The notes under the pieces were generated by a model that saw nothing but the letters and a program-made list of their open reading frames with translations, was not told the DNA's origin and did not search any database. A DNA stretch of 64,000 bases from Micromonospora eburnea (GTDB taxonomy: Bacteria > Actinomycetota > Actinomycetes > Mycobacteriales > Micromonosporaceae). Of this stretch, positions 33,642 through 42,588 are shown piece by piece. The position numbers and the translations under genes are program-made. The stretch spans positions 5,270,001-5,334,000 of the forward strand of contig NZ_FMHY01000002.1 in the NCBI RefSeq assembly GCF_900090225.1, read 5' to 3'. Every line of letters starts with the position of its first letter. Within the stretch, counting starts at the first letter, position 1.

Positions 33642-36506
33642 TCAGGCGACGACGGAGACCATGCGGCCCTTCACCACGATGACCTTGCGGGGCTCCTTGC
33701 CGCCCAGCGCACCGGCGACCGCTTCCAGGGCGGCCGCGCGGACGTCGTCCTCGGACGCGTCGGCGGGCACCTCGATCCGGCCGCGCACCTTGCCGTTGAC
33801 CTGCACCGGATAGGTCACCGTCTCGGCGACCAGCAGCGCCGGGTCGGCGGTCGGGAAGTCCGCGTACGCCAGGGAGGTGTCGTGGCCCATCCGCCGCCAC
33901 AGTTCCTCCGCGATGTGCGGGGCGAACGGGGCCACCATCAGCACCAGCGGCTCGGCCACCTCGCGCGGGGTGCCGGGCAGCCGGGTCAGCGCGTTGGTCA
34001 GCTCGATCAGCTTGGCGATCGCGGTGTTGAACCGGATCCCCTCCATGTCGCCGCGAACCCCGTCGATGACCCTGTGCAGCAGCCGCCGGGTCGCCTCGTC
34101 GGCCGGCGCGTCGGTGACCCGCAGCTCGCCGGTCTGCTCGTCGACGACCGCCCGCCAGACCCGCTGCAGGAACCGGTACGAGCCGACCACCGCCCGGGTC
34201 TCCCACGGGCGGGACACCTCCAGCGGACCCATCGACATCTCGTACACCCGGAAGGTGTCCGCGCCGTACGCCGCGCACATCTCGTCGGGGGTGACGACGT
34301 TCCTCAGCGACTTGCCCATCTTGCCGTACTCGCGCTTGACCTCGGTCTCGCCGTGGAAGAACCGGCCGTCCACCTCGACGACCTCCTCGGCGGGCACGTA
34401 GACGCCCCGGGCGTCGGCGTAGGCGTACGCCTGGATGTAGCCCTGGTTGAACAGCTTGCGGAACGGCTCGAACGACGAGACGTGGCCCAGGTCGTACAGC
34501 ACCTTGTGCCAGAACCGGGCGTACAGCAGGTGCAGCACGGCGTGCTCCTGGCCGCCGACGTACAGGTCGGTGCCACCGCAGTCGCCGGGGCCCTGCGGGC
34601 CCATCCAGTACGCCTCGTTCTCCGGGTCGACGAAGCGCTCGCCGTTGGTCGGGTCGACGTAGCGCAGCTCGTACCAGCAGGAGCCGGCCCACTGCGGCAT
34701 CACGTTGGTCTCGCGGGTGTAACGCTTCGGCCCGTCGCCCAGGTCCAGCTCCACCTCGACCCAGTCGCGCCGCCGGGACAGCGGGGTCTCCGGGTTGCTC
34801 GCGGCGTCCTCCGGGTCGAAGGTACGCGGCGAGAAGTCGTCCACCTCGGGCAGCTCGACCGGCAGCATCGACTCGGGCAGCGCGATCGGCGTGCCGGTCT
34901 CGTCGTACACGATCGGGAACGGCTCGCCCCAGTAGCGCTGCCGGGAGAACAGCCAGTCGCGCAGCCGCCAGGTGACCGCGCCGGTGCCGTGCCCGTTGGC
35001 CTCCAGCCACTCGATGATCCGCGCCTTGGCGTCGGCCACCCCCAGACCGTTCAGGTCCAGGCCGCGGTCGGGCGCGGCGCTGTTGATCGCCGGGCCGTCC
35101 CCGGTGTACGCCTTGCCGGCGAAGCCCTCCGCCGGCTGCACGGTCCGCACGATCGGCAGGTCGAAGACCTCGGCGAAGTCCCAGTCCCGCTCGTCCTGGG
35201 CGGGCACCGCCATGATCGCGCCGGTGCCGTAGCCGGCCAGCACGTAGTCCGCGATGAAGATCGGGATGCGCCCGCCGGTGACCGGGTTGGTGGCGTACGC
35301 GCCGACGAAGACGCCGGTCTTCTCCTTGGTCTCCGCCTGCCGTTCCACGTCCGTCTTGGCCGCGGCGGCCTTCCGGTACGCCTCGACGGCGACCCGCGGG
35401 CTGGCGTGCCCACCGGTCCAGGCGTCCCTCGTCCCCTCCGGCCAGGCGGCCGGCACCAGCACGTCGACCAGCTCGTGCTCGGGGGCCAGCACCAGGTAGG
35501 TGGCCCCGAAGATGGTGTCCGGCCGGGTGGTGAAGACCCTGATGCGGGCTTCGCCCGCAAAACCGGAATCAGTGGTCGAGGTCGGGAAGTCGATGTGCGC
35601 GCCGGTGGACCGGCCGATCCAGTTGCGCTGCATCAGCTTGATCGGCTCGGGCCAGTCCAGCGTCTCCAGGTCGTCCAGCAGCCGGTCACCGTACGCGGTG
35701 ATCCGCATCATCCACTGCTTCAGGTTCCGCTTGAAGACCGGGAAGTTGCCCCGCTCGGAGCGGCCGTCGGCGGTGACCTCCTCGTTGGCCAGCACCGTGC
35801 CCAGCCCCGGGCACCAGTTCACCGGCGCCTCCGAGACGTACGCCAGCCGGTGGTCGTCGACGACCTTCCGCCGCTCGCCCACGGTCAGCTCGGCCCACGG
35901 GCGGCCGTCCGGGGTGGGCCGGTCGCCCTTCTCGAACGCGGCGGTCAGCTCGGCGATCGGCCGGGCCTTCCTCGCCTCCGGGTCGTACCAGGAGTTGAAG
36001 ATCTGCAGGAAGATCCACTGGGTCCAGCGGTAGAAGTCGGTGTCGATGGTGGCCACCGAGCGGCGCTCGTCGTGGGCCATTCCCAGCCGACGCAGCTGCG
36101 CCTTGTAGCGCTCGATGTTCGCCTCGGTGGTGGTCCTGGGGTGGGTGCCGGTCTGCACCGCGTACTGCTCGGCGGGCAGGCCGAACGCGTCGAAGCCCAT
36201 CGCGTGCAGCACGTTGCGCCCGGCCATCCGCTGGTAGCGGGCGTAGCAGTCGGTGCCGATGTAACCCAGCGGGTGGCCCACGTGCAGGCCCGCACCCGAG
36301 GGGTACGGGAACATGTCCAGCACGTACAGCTTCTCGGCGCCCGCGCGGGGGTGGTCCGGGTCGGCGAGAGGGCCGGTCGGGTTCGGCGCGTGGAAGGTGC
36401 CCTCCCGCTCCCAGGTGTCCTGCCAGCGGTGTTCGATCTCCTCGGCCAGGGCCGCGGTGTACCGGAACGGGGGGATGTCGGTCGCCGGTGCGGCTGCCTC
36501 ACTCAT
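33642..36506 (-). CDS. leuS: Leucyl-tRNA synthetase
   Basis: Class I aminoacyl-tRNA synthetase, 954 residues. HIGH motif variant in YPSGAGLHVGHPLGYIGTD, KMSKS variant in KMGKSLRNVVTPDE, CP1 editing domain with the GTGAIMAVPAQDERD region (editing Asp) and TGDGPAINSA, and a CLANP-like region EQYAVQTGTHPRTTTEANI. C-terminal anticodon-binding helices include FAPHIAEELW. ATG follows GAGGAGACGCC. The 5' leader encodes a Leu-rich peptide followed by a terminator hairpin, predicting attenuation by charged tRNA-Leu. Confidence 0.98.
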   Translation of the reverse strand: MSEAAAPATDIPPFRYTAALAEEIEHRWQDTWEREGTFHAPNPTGPLADPDHPRAGAEKLYVLDMFPYPSGAGLHVGHPLGYIGTDCYARYQRMAGRNVLHAMGFDAFGLPAEQYAVQTGTHPRTTTEANIERYKAQLRRLGMAHDERRSVATIDTDFYRWTQWIFLQIFNSWYDPEARKARPIAELTAAFEKGDRPTPDGRPWAELTVGERRKVVDDHRLAYVSEAPVNWCPGLGTVLANEEVTADGRSERGNFPVFKRNLKQWMMRITAYGDRLLDDLETLDWPEPIKLMQRNWIGRSTGAHIDFPTSTTDSGFAGEARIRVFTTRPDTIFGATYLVLAPEHELVDVLVPAAWPEGTRDAWTGGHASPRVAVEAYRKAAAAKTDVERQAETKEKTGVFVGAYATNPVTGGRIPIFIADYVLAGYGTGAIMAVPAQDERDWDFAEVFDLPIVRTVQPAEGFAGKAYTGDGPAINSAAPDRGLDLNGLGVADAKARIIEWLEANGHGTGAVTWRLRDWLFSRQRYWGEPFPIVYDETGTPIALPESMLPVELPEVDDFSPRTFDPEDAASNPETPLSRRRDWVEVELDLGDGPKRYTRETNVMPQWAGSCWYELRYVDPTNGERFVDPENEAYWMGPQGPGDCGGTDLYVGGQEHAVLHLLYARFWHKVLYDLGHVSSFEPFRKLFNQGYIQAYAYADARGVYVPAEEVVEVDGRFFHGETEVKREYGKMGKSLRNVVTPDEMCAAYGADTFRVYEMSMGPLEVSRPWETRAVVGSYRFLQRVWRAVVDEQTGELRVTDAPADEATRRLLHRVIDGVRGDMEGIRFNTAIAKLIELTNALTRLPGTPREVAEPLVLMVAPFAPHIAEELWRRMGHDTSLAYADFPTADPALLVAETVTYPVQVNGKVRGRIEVPADASEDDVRAAALEAVAGALGGKEPRKVIVVKGRMVSVVA

Positions 36507-36559
36507 GGCGTCTCCTCGGCGCGGGTCATGTCGGATATGGGGAGGTCTGCTGCGGGCAC

Positions 36560-36586
36560 AAAAAAGCCCCTCGCGCAGGAGGGGCT
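36560..36586 (-). terminator. leuS leader terminator (attenuator)
   Basis: AGCCCCTC/GAGGGGCT, an 8-bp stem with a 6-base loop, is followed by six U in the minus-strand transcript. Upstream GCCGTGCTG (overlapping the leader-peptide stop) pairs with CAGCACGGC just before the terminator, giving the classical 1:2 and 3:4 stems. Confidence 0.8.
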
Positions 36587-36611
36587 GCCGTGCTGTCGCG
36601 CGCTCAGCGCA

Positions 36612-36650
36612 TCAGCACGGCTCGGTAAGAAGCAGGAACACTCCGGCCAT
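36612..36650 (-). CDS. leuS leader peptide
   Basis: A 12-codon ORF, MAGVFLLLTEPC, holds three consecutive leucine codons, CTG CTT CTT; CTT is rare in this genome. It ends in stem 1 of the attenuator. Ribosome stalling at Leu codons would prevent the 1:2 pairing and favour readthrough into leuS. The mechanism is the known leader-peptide attenuation; its use here is inferred. Confidence 0.7.
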   Translation of the reverse strand: MAGVFLLLTEPC

Positions 36651-36703
36651 GACCCGCAGTGTACTCCCCCCGCCCGACGGTCATCCGGCCCGCTCCATCG
36701 AGC

Positions 36704-36734
36704 GGGACATTCCCCCGGTCCGGGGAATATTCCC
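36704..36734. promoter_or_regulatory. Paired palindromes in the leuS-moxR divergent region
   Basis: GGGACATTCCC (36704-36714) and GGGAATATTCCC (36723-36734) are two similar dyads with centres about 20 bp apart. A TAGCCT -10-like hexamer reading toward moxR lies at 36786-36791. The divergent gap runs 36507-36900; apart from the leuS leader and these elements nothing else is seen. Confidence 0.5.
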
Positions 36735-36900
36735 GGCGTAAGCGACGGACCGGCTGCGGGGGTCGGCGGGGACGACAAACATGGTTAGCCTGAGAGGCCA
36801 GTGAGATTTCTGCGGCAAACGAGGCTCGGCGTCGCGAACCCAACGGCGGGTCCAGGTGCTCTTAATCAGAGCTGCCGTCCAGGCGACGAGGAGGAGGCCC

Positions 36901-37950
36901 GTGACACAACAGACCTGGGACGAGGTGGGCGGTCTGCTGCCGCACGACGAGTTCCGCGCCGCCAGCGAGGCCATCGTGGCCAACATCGAGCAGGTCATCG
37001 AGGGCAAGACGGCCACCGTCCGGCTCGCCCTGGCCGTGCTGCTCGCCGAGGGGCACCTGCTGATCGAGGACGTGCCCGGCGTCGGCAAGACCAAGCTCGC
37101 CAAGGCCCTCGCGCGCTCGATCGACTGCTCGGTCCGTCGGATCCAGTTCACCCCCGACCTGCTGCCCAGCGATGTCACCGGGGTCAGCGTCTACAACCAG
37201 GAGACGCACGACTTCGAGTTCCGCCCGGGCGCGGTCTTCGCCAACCTGGTGGTCGGCGACGAGATCAACCGGGCCTCGCCGAAGACCCAGTCCGCCCTGC
37301 TCGAATGCATGGAGGAGCGTCAGGTCACCGTCGACGGCGTCACCTACCAGCTACAGACCCCGTTCATGGTGATCGCGACGCAGAACCCGATCGAGATGGA
37401 GGGGACGTACCCGCTGCCGGAGGCGCAGCGCGACCGGTTCACCGCCCGGATCGCGATGGGCTACCCGGACGCGGGGGCCGAGCTGGCCATGCTGGACGGT
37501 CACGGCGCCACCGACCCGCTCCACGAGCTGCGCCCGGTCTCCGACGCGGCGACCGTCCGCCAGCTCATCGGTCACGTCCGGCAGGTGCACGTCGCCGACC
37601 CGGTCAAGCAGTACGCCATCGACCTGGTCACCGCCACCCGCGAGGCACCCGACCTGCGGCTCGGCGCGTCCCCGCGGGCCACCCTGCAGCTGCTGCGCAC
37701 CGCCCGCGCGGTGGCCGCCCTGGAGGGGCGGGACTACGTCCTCCCGGACGACCTGCAGGCCCTCGCGGTGCCGGTGCTGGCGCACCGGATCATCCCGACC
37801 GCCGACGCGCAGCTGGCCCGCCGCACCACCGACGCGATCGTCGCCGAGCTGGTGCACCGGCTGCCGGTGCCGAACGACCGCAAGCGCTCCTCGTACGACA
37901 ACCGGGCCGGCGGCAGCGGTCGTGGCCCGTTCGAGCCGCGGAGGCCGTGA
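36901..37950 (+). CDS. MoxR-family AAA+ ATPase
   Basis: 349 residues. Walker A LIEDVPGVGKTKLAKAL, Walker B VVGDEINRASPKTQSALLECMEERQVTVDG, sensor ATQNPIEMEGTYPLPEAQRDRF. MoxR ATPases act as chaperones with VWA/DUF58 partners. GTG start (VTQQTWDEVG) is preceded by GAGGAGG. First gene of a MoxR-DUF58-transglutaminase operon; its stop and the DUF58 start are one base apart. Confidence 0.95.
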   Translation: MTQQTWDEVGGLLPHDEFRAASEAIVANIEQVIEGKTATVRLALAVLLAEGHLLIEDVPGVGKTKLAKALARSIDCSVRRIQFTPDLLPSDVTGVSVYNQETHDFEFRPGAVFANLVVGDEINRASPKTQSALLECMEERQVTVDGVTYQLQTPFMVIATQNPIEMEGTYPLPEAQRDRFTARIAMGYPDAGAELAMLDGHGATDPLHELRPVSDAATVRQLIGHVRQVHVADPVKQYAIDLVTATREAPDLRLGASPRATLQLLRTARAVAALEGRDYVLPDDLQALAVPVLAHRIIPTADAQLARRTTDAIVAELVHRLPVPNDRKRSSYDNRAGGSGRGPFEPRRP

Positions 37951-37951
37951 G

Positions 37952-39250
37952 GTGCGCGACGGGCTGCGCGGGCTGACCACCCGCGGCCGCTCCTTCCTGG
38001 CGGCCGCGGTCGCCGCCGTCCTCTCCGCCGCCATCCTTGGCGAGAAGGACCTGCTCCGGGTGGCCGTCCTGCTCGCCATCCTGCCGCTGCTCGCGGCGGC
38101 CTACGTGGGCCGCAGCCGCTACAAGCTCGCCTGCAACCGCTCGCTGGAGCCGCACCGGGTGCCGGTCGGGGCCAGCTCCCGGGTGGTGCTGCGCCTGCAG
38201 AACCTGTCCCGGCTGCCCACCGGCACCCTGCTGCTGGAGGACCGGCTGCCGTACGCGCTGGGCAGCCGGCCCCGGGTGGTGCTGGAACGCCTCGGCGCGC
38301 ACCAGGCCAGCTCGGTGGCGTACACCGTCCGGGCCGACGTGCGCGGCCGGTACGAGGTGGGCCCGCTGGTGATCCGCCTGACCGACCCGTTCGGGCTCTG
38401 CGAGCTCAGCCGCGCCTTCCCCAGCGTCGACCACCTCACGGTCATCCCGCAGGTCACCCCGTTGCCGCCGGTCCGCCTCCCCGGCGAGTACGCCGGCAGC
38501 GGCGACAGCCGGGCCCGCTCGGTCGCGGTGCACGGCGAGGACGACGCCGCCACCCGGGAGTACCGGGTGGGCGACGACCTGCGCCGGGTGCACTGGAAGT
38601 CGACGGCCCGCACCGGCGAGCTGATGGTGCGCCGGGAGGAGCAGCCCTGGGAGAGCCGGGCCACGGTCGTCCTGGACACCCGCGCCGCCGGGCATCGCGG
38701 TGACGGGCCGACGGCCAGCTTCGAATGGGCGGTCTCGGCCGCCGCCAGCATCGCCGTGCACCTGCGCCAGGCCGGCTACAAGCTGCGCCTGGTCACCGGC
38801 TCCGGTGTGGACGTGGACGCCACCGAGGCGGCCGGCGAGGGGCTGTTCCTCGATCACCTCGCCGACGTACGCCTGGCGCAGCGCGGTGAGATCACCACCC
38901 TGGTGCAGCAGGTCCGGCAGCGGTCCGACGGCGGGATGATCATCGCGTTGTTCGGCGCGCTGAGCACCGCCGAGGCGGAACTGCTGGCCGGCCTGCGCGG
39001 CAACGGCGCGACCTGCGTCGGTTTCCTGCTCGACAGCACCACCTGGCAGAACCTGCCGCCGAAGGCCCGGGCCGAGGCGGAACGCGCGCACGGCACGGCC
39101 GCGCTCGCCCTGTTGCAAGCCGGATGGCGGGTGATCGGCGTGGCGCACGGCAACCGGCTGCCCATGCTCTGGCCGCAGGCGGCCCGGGGCTCGCAGGGCT
39201 TCGCGCTACGGGCGGCCCTGGCCGAGACGGTGGCCGGAGGCGTGCGATGA
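37952..39250 (+). CDS. DUF58 domain protein
   Basis: 432 residues. Two N-terminal hydrophobic helices (SFLAAAVAAVLSAAIL and VAVLLAILPLLAAAYVG), an extracellular-looking beta domain, and the DUF58 core with EYRVGDDLRRVHWKSTARTGELMVRREEQPWE. The VWA-like fold follows (ATVVLDTRAAGHRG). It is the usual partner of MoxR; the exact role is unknown. The GTG follows a GCGGAGG sequence inside the end of moxR. Confidence 0.92.
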   Translation: MRDGLRGLTTRGRSFLAAAVAAVLSAAILGEKDLLRVAVLLAILPLLAAAYVGRSRYKLACNRSLEPHRVPVGASSRVVLRLQNLSRLPTGTLLLEDRLPYALGSRPRVVLERLGAHQASSVAYTVRADVRGRYEVGPLVIRLTDPFGLCELSRAFPSVDHLTVIPQVTPLPPVRLPGEYAGSGDSRARSVAVHGEDDAATREYRVGDDLRRVHWKSTARTGELMVRREEQPWESRATVVLDTRAAGHRGDGPTASFEWAVSAAASIAVHLRQAGYKLRLVTGSGVDVDATEAAGEGLFLDHLADVRLAQRGEITTLVQQVRQRSDGGMIIALFGALSTAEAELLAGLRGNGATCVGFLLDSTTWQNLPPKARAEAERAHGTAALALLQAGWRVIGVAHGNRLPMLWPQAARGSQGFALRAALAETVAGGVR

Positions 39251-39270
39251 CCGAAAGGGCGGACTCGTGA
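39247..39270 (+). other. Bridging micro-ORF 1 after the DUF58 gene (7 codons)
   Basis: ATG overlapping the DUF58 TGA opens MTERADS and ends in a TGA that overlaps the GTG of the next micro-ORF. Confidence 0.4.
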
Positions 39271-39350
39271 GCGAGCGGAGCGAGCGAACCATTTGGCTCT
39301 GCACCGGGGCGCGTCGCGCCGTCGGAGAGCGAAGCGAGGCGGCGGCGTGA
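39267..39350 (+). other. Bridging micro-ORF 2 before the transglutaminase gene (27 codons)
   Basis: GTG overlapping the stop of micro-ORF 1 opens a 27-codon frame beginning VSERSERT and ending VGERSEAAA; its TGA overlaps the transglutaminase GTG. It is rich in the gagcgagcg repeat. Its length equals that of the micro-ORF at 61619. A transcript could thus be read without a break from DUF58 to the transglutaminase. Confidence 0.45.
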
Positions 39351-41809
39351 GCGCGCACCGCAACCTCGGCTTCGTCGCCGCGGCGGCGACCCTGCTGGCC
39401 GCGGCGCCGTTGTCGGCGATCTTCCAGCACTGGACGTGGCTGATCGAGGCGGCCATCGTGGTCGCCCTGGTGGCCGGCGCCGCCGCGCTGAGCCGGCTGG
39501 CCCGGGCACCCCTGTGGGGCCAGATCATCGCCATGCTCGCCGGCCTCATGCTGGGCCTGACCTGGGTCTTCCCGAGCGGCACCGAGCTGCTGACGTTCCT
39601 GCCCACCCCGGGCACCTTCGCCCGCTTCGGCGAGCTGCTCGGCGCGTCCATGCAGGACATGCGCACGTACGGCGTGAAGGTGAAGGACGTCGACTCGCTG
39701 CTCTTCCTCGCCGTGCTGGGCATCGGCGTCGTGGCGGTGGTGGTGGACGTGCTCACCGTCGGGCTGCGCCGGCCGGCACTGGCCGGGCTGCCGATGCTGG
39801 CCATCTACTCGGTGCCGGTGGCGGTCTACGTCGACACCGTCCCGGCCACCCCGTTCGTGGTGGGCGCCTGCGGCTACCTGTGGCTGCTGGTCACCGACAA
39901 CGTCGACCGGGTACGCCGGTTCGGCCGCCGGTTCACCGGCGAGGGTCGCGACGTCGACGTCTGGGAGGCGTCACCGCTGGCTGCGGCGGGTCGCCGGCTC
40001 GCCGTGGTCGGGGTGGCCCTCGCGGTGGCGCTGCCGCTGGCCGTGCCCGGGATGACCGGCGGGCTGCTGGACACGATGGGCGACTCGACCGGCAACGGCA
40101 ACGGCCGGTCCGGCCAGGGCGGCAGTCCCGGCCGGGTCAACCTGTTCGCCGCGCTCAGCGGCCAGCTCACCCGGAACGAGGTGACCGAGCTGGTCAGGGT
40201 CACCACCAACGAGCCCACACCGTTCTACCTGCGCTTCGGAGTGGCCGACGAGCTGAGCCCGAGCGGCTTCCGGGACCGCGTACCCAGCGGGCAGCCGGTG
40301 AACCGGGACCTGCCGGACCCGTCAGCGCGAGTTGGCAACGGCGTCGAACAGCACCGCTACCGGGCCACGGTCGAGGTGAAGCACCTCGACATGCCGCTGC
40401 TGCCGGTCTACGCCGAGCCGGTGAAGACCGAGAACCTCGGCGGCAACTGGCGCTACGACCCGAGTCTCCAGATCATCTTCTCCAACCGCGAGAACTCGCG
40501 GGGCAAGCGGTACTCGTTCGACTACGTACGCTCGACGTACAGCCCCTCGACGCTGCGCGCGGCGCCCTCCCTGCCGGCCGACGACCCGGTGCTGCGCCAG
40601 CAGGCCGTTCCGCCGCCGATCCGCGCGGTCAACGAGCTGGTTGACCGGCTGATCAAGGGCAAGCAGAACGACTACGACAAGGTCCGGGCGATCTACGACT
40701 ACTTCTCGGTGGAGAACGGGTTCAGGTACTCGCTCTCCACCCGTGGTGGCACCAGCGGCGAGGACATCACCGATTTCCTCGACACCAAGGTGGGCTTCTG
40801 CCAGCAGTACGCCGCCTCGATGGCCTGGCTGGTCCGGGCCGCCGGTATCCGGGCCCGGGTGGCCTTCGGCTTCACCAACGGCAGCAACTCCGGCGGCACC
40901 TATGTGCTGACCAACAAGAACCTGCACGCCTGGACGGAGGTCTACTTCGACAGCATCGGCTGGGTGCCGTTCGACGCCACCCCGGCGGCCGGCGTGCCGG
41001 GCTCGGTCCGGTCGGCCTGGGCCCCGGACGCCGACGCCCCGGACGAGATCGCCCCGTCGGCCGGAGGCACCACCGCCCCGGGTGGGGTGGACCCCTCGGC
41101 CGGCCCGAACGGCCGGGACCGGCTCGACAAGGACGCCGACCAGGGTCTCTCCCTGGGCGACAGCGGCCCCACCGAACAGCCGCCGGTCTGGCCGTGGTGG
41201 GCGGCCGGCCTGGTCGCTCTGCTGGCGCTGCTCGCGGCGCCGGCGCTGCGGCGGTCCGCGCTGCGCCGACGCCGCCGGGCCTCGGCTCCGGCACCGGCGG
41301 CCACCGCGTTGACCAGCATCCCCGGCTCGCGTGGTGAGGTACGCGACATCGTGGTCGAGGTGGACCCTGATCGGGCCCGCGCGGACGCGCACGCCGCCTG
41401 GGACGAGCTGTTGGACACCCTGGTCGACTTCCAGGTCCGCGTCGACGGGACGGAGACCCCCCGGACGACCGCCGAACGGCTGGCCCGGGAGGCGCTGTCC
41501 GAGGACGCCGGGGCGGTCGACGGGGTCCGGCTGCTCGGCCGGGCCGAGGAGCGGGCCCGCTACGCCCGTGACCCGCTGACCGGCGAGGCACTGCACCCGG
41601 CGCTGCGGGCGGTACGCGGGGCGCTCGCCAGCCGGGCGGACCGGCGTACCCGGATCATGGCGGCCCTGCTGCCGCCCTCGGTGCTGCTGCGCTGGCGGAC
41701 CGCAACGACGGAACGCTCGGCCCGCCTGGTCGCCGGCGGCGGGCGGCTGCGCCAGCGGCTGCTGCGCTGGAACCCGCGGCGCCTGCTGGCGGGCCGGCCG
41801 GCCCGCTGA
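39347..41809 (+). CDS. Membrane transglutaminase-like protein (DUF3488/TgpA type)
   Basis: 820 residues. About six N-terminal helices (residues 5-210), a large extracytoplasmic part with a transglutaminase-like core: Cys in GFCQQYAASMAWLVRAAGIRAR, His in NLHAWTEVYF and Asp in WVPFDATP, then one helix (WPWWAAGLVALLALLAAPAL) and a cytoplasmic DUF4129-like tail. TgpA relatives are essential periplasmic proteases or cross-linking enzymes of unknown substrate. GTG at 39347 overlaps the preceding micro-ORF stop; an earlier start at 39293 would use repeat sequence. Confidence 0.9.
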   Translation: MSAHRNLGFVAAAATLLAAAPLSAIFQHWTWLIEAAIVVALVAGAAALSRLARAPLWGQIIAMLAGLMLGLTWVFPSGTELLTFLPTPGTFARFGELLGASMQDMRTYGVKVKDVDSLLFLAVLGIGVVAVVVDVLTVGLRRPALAGLPMLAIYSVPVAVYVDTVPATPFVVGACGYLWLLVTDNVDRVRRFGRRFTGEGRDVDVWEASPLAAAGRRLAVVGVALAVALPLAVPGMTGGLLDTMGDSTGNGNGRSGQGGSPGRVNLFAALSGQLTRNEVTELVRVTTNEPTPFYLRFGVADELSPSGFRDRVPSGQPVNRDLPDPSARVGNGVEQHRYRATVEVKHLDMPLLPVYAEPVKTENLGGNWRYDPSLQIIFSNRENSRGKRYSFDYVRSTYSPSTLRAAPSLPADDPVLRQQAVPPPIRAVNELVDRLIKGKQNDYDKVRAIYDYFSVENGFRYSLSTRGGTSGEDITDFLDTKVGFCQQYAASMAWLVRAAGIRARVAFGFTNGSNSGGTYVLTNKNLHAWTEVYFDSIGWVPFDATPAAGVPGSVRSAWAPDADAPDEIAPSAGGTTAPGGVDPSAGPNGRDRLDKDADQGLSLGDSGPTEQPPVWPWWAAGLVALLALLAAPALRRSALRRRRRASAPAPAATALTSIPGSRGEVRDIVVEVDPDRARADAHAAWDELLDTLVDFQVRVDGTETPRTTAERLAREALSEDAGAVDGVRLLGRAEERARYARDPLTGEALHPALRAVRGALASRADRRTRIMAALLPPSVLLRWRTATTERSARLVAGGGRLRQRLLRWNPRRLLAGRPAR

Positions 41810-41814
41810 CCGGT

Positions 41815-41850
41815 CCCCGCCCGCCGGCGCTCCCCCGCCGGCGGGCGGGG
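41815..41850 (+). terminator. Terminator hairpin after the MoxR operon
   Basis: Perfect 14-bp stem CCCCGCCCGCCGGC/GCCGGCGGGCGGGG with an 8-base loop, five bases past the transglutaminase stop. No U tract, as common in actinomycetes. Downstream 41851-42080 holds no convincing gene. Confidence 0.7.
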
Positions 41851-42080
41851 ATCACCATGCCATTCCACCCATGATCCACTCCGGGTGCAGCACATGGGTG
41901 CATCCGGTCTCCGGGAGACCACAACTTGCCGCATCCCGCGTCGACCCCACCGGACCGGGCGGCCGGATGGGTCAGCTGCGGGTGCGGTGCCGCTGGTCGG
42001 GCGGCACGAAGAAGCGACCACGCTCGCCGGACTGTTCCGGCGACACGCCGTCGCGCACGCCCCTCAACGGCGGGACGTGG

Positions 42081-42473
42081 TCAGCGGTGCCCCTCCGGGC
42101 GCTGCCGCCACCGATCCTCCATCCGGTCGAGGAACGAACCCCGCCGGCCCGTCCGACCCCGGGGACGACGGCTTGTCGTGCCGCCGACCACGTGCAGGTC
42201 GGGCGACTGGGATCGCCGGTGCGACTGCACCGCGTAGCCCAGTGAGGCCAGCATGACGACGAAGCCCGCCACGGCCAGCGGAGGCGTCTTGATCACGGCA
42301 CCGTAGATCAACAGTGCCAGACCAGCGATGACCACGCCGGCAGCGACGAGCACGCGACGCCGCGCGTGGAAACGCGGGTCGCTGGCGCGCACGGCCGAGG
42401 CGAACTTGGGGTCCTCGGCAAGCGACCGCTCGATCTGCTCGAACAGCCGCTGCTCGTGCTCCGAGAGCGGCAC
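42081..42473 (-). CDS. DUF3040 membrane protein
   Basis: 130 residues starting MPLSEHEQRLFEQIERSLAEDPKFA, the DUF3040 signature, then two helices (VLVAAGVVIAGLALLIYGAVI and PLAVAGFVVMLASLGYAVQ) and a basic tail with RRPRGRTGRRGSFLDRMEDRW. GTG follows GGGGAGGAG. Function unknown; widespread in actinobacteria near division and mutasome genes. Confidence 0.93.
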   Translation of the reverse strand: MPLSEHEQRLFEQIERSLAEDPKFASAVRASDPRFHARRRVLVAAGVVIAGLALLIYGAVIKTPPLAVAGFVVMLASLGYAVQSHRRSQSPDLHVVGGTTSRRPRGRTGRRGSFLDRMEDRWRQRPEGHR

Positions 42474-42588
42474 AGCACTCCTCCCCGGTCACGTTGGTCG
42501 GCCCGGTCGGGCCGACAGACCGTGGCAGCCAGCCGGCTGCTTACCCGCAAGTCTACGAGGGGGCTCGCGCGTCGGAAAGCGGGACGAC

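Noticed and set aside
36507..36700. T-box riboswitch upstream of leuS
   Set aside because: No T-box consensus or specifier-loop arrangement seen; the leader ORF with Leu codons explains the terminator better.
33525..36788. Plus-strand open frame of over 1000 codons antisense to leuS
   Set aside because: It mirrors the third-position GC bias of leuS; His/Arg/Val-rich with no domain or start signal.
41885..42256. Plus-strand frame with VPLVGRHEEATTLAGL resembling the start of an AAA/LuxR regulator
   Set aside because: The resemblance covers about 20 residues, then the frame runs antisense through the well-supported DUF3040 gene. No ribosome-binding site. At most a decayed fragment.
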